Source: Marvinbryantia sp964455335
GTDB lineage: Bacteria; Bacillota; Clostridia; Lachnospirales; Lachnospiraceae
Reading direction: 5' to 3'
Assembly (NCBI GenBank): GCA_964455335.1
Contig: CAYVVW010000101.1
Location: 1 to 7,395 of the forward strand
DNA length: 7,395 nt
Of the stretch, positions 6,401 to 7,395 are shown one piece after another. The position numbers and the translations under genes were made by a program. Below the pieces are notes generated by a model that was given only the letters and a program-made list of their open reading frames with translations, made no database searches and had not been told where the DNA came from. How positions within the stretch are numbered: position 1 is the first letter of the stretch; each line of letters opens with the position of its first letter.

Positions 6401-7395
6401 AGAACTCGTTGTGAAAGCGGGAAACAAGAGCGTGGAAACGAAACAGTCATACCAGTTTATTGTTACGGGTGTTCCGAGCAAAGTCTTTGGTTTCTGGATG
6501 GAACCAACTGAGATCGAATTGGAACAGGATAAGACGGCGACGATTGCCGTATCTCCGAACCCAGGCGACGTGATCATTTATCCGCTTTCTGCTGGGCAGA
6601 TCGATCCATCGAAGGTTACGGTGACGTGTACAGTTCCAGATTGGCGACAGGGTGTGGTCGAGGTACAGGATAATGTGATTCATGCACTTACTCCTGACCA
6701 ACAGGTTACACTAACCATCCATGCAACGGATGAAACTGGTTCGGCGAATTTGTGGCAGAATTTAACTGTCAAGGTTGTTCAAAAGAAAACAGATCCATCG
6801 AAAGTATTACATATGAGAGCCATTCCTGGTGCCGTTTACCTCATGCCGGGGATGTCAAAAACGGTAAAAGTATTGACCTATCCGGGAAATGTTGACTGGT
6901 CAAAGGCCGAGCTGACATTAACGGCTGACGGTTATTGCGATGGCGTAAAAATGGGGCAGTTGGTCGATAATGGGGATGGCACAGTTACCATTACTTCTTT
7001 ACCTGCTGCGGAGGAGTACGCAAGCCGTAAAGGTGGTTCAGATGTTATGATGTATGAAAAGATCTCGCTGACGGTAGGGGGGGAAGGAAGTAAAAAAGCT
7101 GATCTTCGATTATATTACTTCACGAAAAATCAGAACGAGCTAAAAGGGTTGGAACTGGAAGTACCAAAAAATGCGGGCGTTTTTGATAATCAAATCAAAA
7201 TGAAAATGAGCGACACTTTGAAGATTGCGATTGCCCCAGATGAAGGTGACATCGTCATCACACCGATGGCGGTGGATGACAACTATCCGCTCAAGTTGAC
7301 TGATTTGACCGTGAAGAATACGCAAGGATATGGGACGGTGGATTTGGAGAGAGGGTTATATATTCCGAAAGAGACGACGGGGAAATATCACGATG
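3417..7395 (+). CDS. Giant modular type IV pilin-like protein with Ig-like repeat stalk (partial, runs off the window)
   Basis: The frame stays open for 1326 codons to the window edge, so the C-terminus is missing. A GGAGG at 3404-3408 lies 8 nt before the ATG. Residues 1-13 are a basic class III leader. Prepilin peptidase would cut between G13 and F14 in KRGFTLIEM, leaving E18 as the conserved Glu5 of the mature pilin, followed by the hydrophobic assembly helix 14-37. Residues 38-137 form a small pilin head with C49, C84, C100 and C102; the IKCPSGGEY…VTCTCADH pattern resembles Gram-positive minor pilins. A linker SPPPAPQP (140-147) leads to five Big2-type Ig-like domains (about 147-243, 250-362, 367-468, 475-567, 575-670). 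Next come an aromatic segment (671-773), a lysine-rich connector, a sixth Ig-like domain (about 811-917) and a second repeat family from 922 on. Ordinary pilins have 100-200 residues, so this is far outside the norm. By analogy with known modular pilins (Streptococcus sanguinis PilB and PilC) it is probably a minor or tip pilin presenting an adhesive stalk; the ligand is unknown. Confidence 0.9.
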   Translation, partial: MKREKRGGFKKRGFTLIEMVVVLVMVSVIAAIAVPSYLGYVDDMRKKECETNMKRLVTYLDDALLFDDSATMEGVIEEHSEIKCPSGGEYSAEGTMTVTCTCADHADLFASATSHAGGTVSAQGSTEKDETRKEDVVSASPPPAPQPLVLTLEVDSSLTLKKGNSQEVLANVTVDVEGADVEVTWTSDDESIATVEKVGSDPSGQSASITANAVGMCTIRCTAKATLDGYAPATQTQEIQVEVVQNPKEVLLQVALDQTTVELEKGDGATIRADVTCMSEGVDYSNYELEWTVAPLDPAGAADTIAEVVPSNDGKGATVTGLQEGKVQVTCTASLTLTEEDGRPLALAGDSVTLASANVTVKETPKQLHLEVSLDETSVTLEEETTIDLTATVVCQLGGVDDPNYALAWSVDNNDVVKLDPTSAPTVTVTALKAGTATVTCTATWKNDQGIKITGSTAASATATVIVTEKPKAQKLQVVLDQSSITVATGATNVVKATVMPADAQYTLIWESSDEGKVEIGALDDGNTAVVEGVGQGNATISCIAEPVVQDGSYEASKEATANVTVEKRALATVPLTVSLTPAEIALEAGQQEKVTAEVDSGGKKYQLSWKSSAPNSVLVSPDPNNQKQATVTALQGGEPAMITCTATLTEAAQLDEENSSPVGVANVIVQDGNTKKYATHTINGDGYVYYSRFFGGRKYDERVKKSYSELKSGSTVSSYYLGSIEGVTEYRSCSYEKTNVNANASVWFTEYKYGFLFWKKTMPVINVTETPAAPNVEVGEDGKKGNRYTIKYKKTGGKTTNYELPIRVVYPCKSLEQGNGKNETLKVGVGQTLDLSALMTPKYTTDTIQWSIKNQDIVQQVGEPIAGLEGEKRKDTLTVQGLKPGKATVTALVTTEMEPTFRKGIATYKLTWNIEVESNVNLEGVTVEIKPTPVVMQVGVPKTIQLHATPEIDWSQVDVSWKQLWIEQNIQLTDNHNGTITLISNNPNESGYWSELVVKAGNKSVETKQSYQFIVTGVPSKVFGFWMEPTEIELEQDKTATIAVSPNPGDVIIYPLSAGQIDPSKVTVTCTVPDWRQGVVEVQDNVIHALTPDQQVTLTIHATDETGSANLWQNLTVKVVQKKTDPSKVLHMRAIPGAVYLMPGMSKTVKVLTYPGNVDWSKAELTLTADGYCDGVKMGQLVDNGDGTVTITSLPAAEEYASRKGGSDVMMYEKISLTVGGEGSKKADLRLYYFTKNQNELKGLELEVPKNAGVFDNQIKMKMSDTLKIAIAPDEGDIVITPMAVDDNYPLKLTDLTVKNTQGYGTVDLERGLYIPKETTGKYHD
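3855..5426 (+). repeat. Five tandem Ig-like (Big2-type) domains inside the pilin protein
   Basis: The units share a plan: a first strand ending in L-V/T, a turn with a short acidic or glycine stretch, a core tryptophan (W185, W291, W409, W510, W610; about 100-118 residues apart), an A/T-V-T strand, and a conserved cysteine motif near VTCTA (C221, C331, C441, C543, C645) 32-40 residues after the tryptophan. Each ends with a hydrophobic strand such as ANVTV. Big2 domains are common in bacterial surface adhesins (intimin-like proteins and clostridial cell-wall proteins). Units are clearly diverged from one another in protein and DNA, so this is an old array rather than a fresh expansion. Boundaries are accurate to about five residues. 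Confidence 0.82.
5427..5735 (+). other. Aromatic, AT-rich segment breaking the Ig array of the pilin protein
   Basis: Residues 671-773 do not follow the Ig pattern. They are rich in Tyr, Phe, Lys and Ser (GYVYYSRFFGGRKYDERVKK, then SSYYLGSIEGVTEYRSCSY, then WFTEYKYGFLFWKK) and have no VTCTA motif. DNA here is visibly AT-richer than in the metabolic genes: 21 G/C of 60 at 5521-5580 against 37 of 60 at 1681-1740, counted by hand. AGG, TAT and TCT codons appear that are scarce upstream. I do not recognise the fold; it may be an inserted binding domain or a structured spacer. Confidence 0.6.
6180..7395 (+). repeat. Second repeat family in the pilin C-terminal half, four copies, last one truncated
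   Basis: Copies start near residues 922, 1022, 1129 and 1241, about 100-112 residues apart. Each opens with a short strand and a proline-containing turn (VTVEIKPTP, FWMEPTEIEL, MRAIPGAVYL, LELEVPKNA). A K-T or K-I strand follows, then an acidic/aromatic turn leading to a V-T-L strand: IDWSQVDVSW, IDPSKVTVTC, VDWSKAELTL, LKLTDLTVKN. A D-N-G-T-I/V strand follows in copies 1 and 3 (DNHNGTITLIS, DNGDGTVTITS). Copies 2 and 4 share an extra PxxGD(V/I)xIxP insertion. The pattern is beta-sandwich-like but I cannot name the family. The fourth copy is cut by the window edge. Confidence 0.65.

Noticed and set aside
4274..6701. Several 60-117-codon minus-strand frames inside the giant gene
   Set aside because: All are antisense to a continuous coding frame with clear domain repeats, and none has a start signal or recognisable content.

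Overview
The window looks like chromosomal DNA from a Gram-positive anaerobe of the Clostridia (Oscillospiraceae/Lachnospiraceae type). The evidence is strong AGGAGG-like ribosome binding sites, moderately high GC in the metabolic genes, the style of the Entner-Doudoroff proteins, and a class III (prepilin) signal of the kind used by Gram-positive type IV pili. No taxon can be fixed from the sequence alone. All real genes lie on the + strand.

Positions 1-3139 hold a three-gene sugar-acid module. It consists of a KDPG/KHG aldolase (eda, 89-727), a PfkB-family 2-keto-3-deoxygluconate kinase (kdgK, 1124-2221) and a ten-helix EamA/DMT transporter (2228-3139) that starts 6 nt after the kinase stop. 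The kinase would make KDPG from KDG, and the aldolase would split KDPG to pyruvate and glyceraldehyde-3-phosphate; this is the end of hexuronate (pectin, glucuronate or alginate type) breakdown. The transporter's substrate is unknown. The 396-nt gap between eda and kdgK holds two tandem-repeat blocks: a 29-bp duplication, and a 16-bp minisatellite (GATGCAAC core) with a 48-bp higher-order period.

Positions 3140-3416 are a regulatory stretch. It has a possible sigma-70 promoter, a perfect 12-bp inverted repeat at the expected transcription start, an imperfect direct repeat of about 36 bp, and a GC-rich palindrome.

From 3417 to the window end, and running off it, one reading frame of at least 1326 codons stays open. 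It begins with a textbook prepilin signal (KRGFTLIEM, hydrophobic helix) and a small pilin head. A proline-rich linker follows, then five tandem Ig-like (Big2-type) domains, an aromatic AT-rich segment, a sixth Ig-like domain, and at least four copies of a second repeat type. This giant 'modular pilin' is the most interesting object here. It looks like a type IV pilin-anchored surface stalk or adhesin, probably a minor or tip pilin. No other pilus-assembly gene is visible, so its machinery must be encoded elsewhere.
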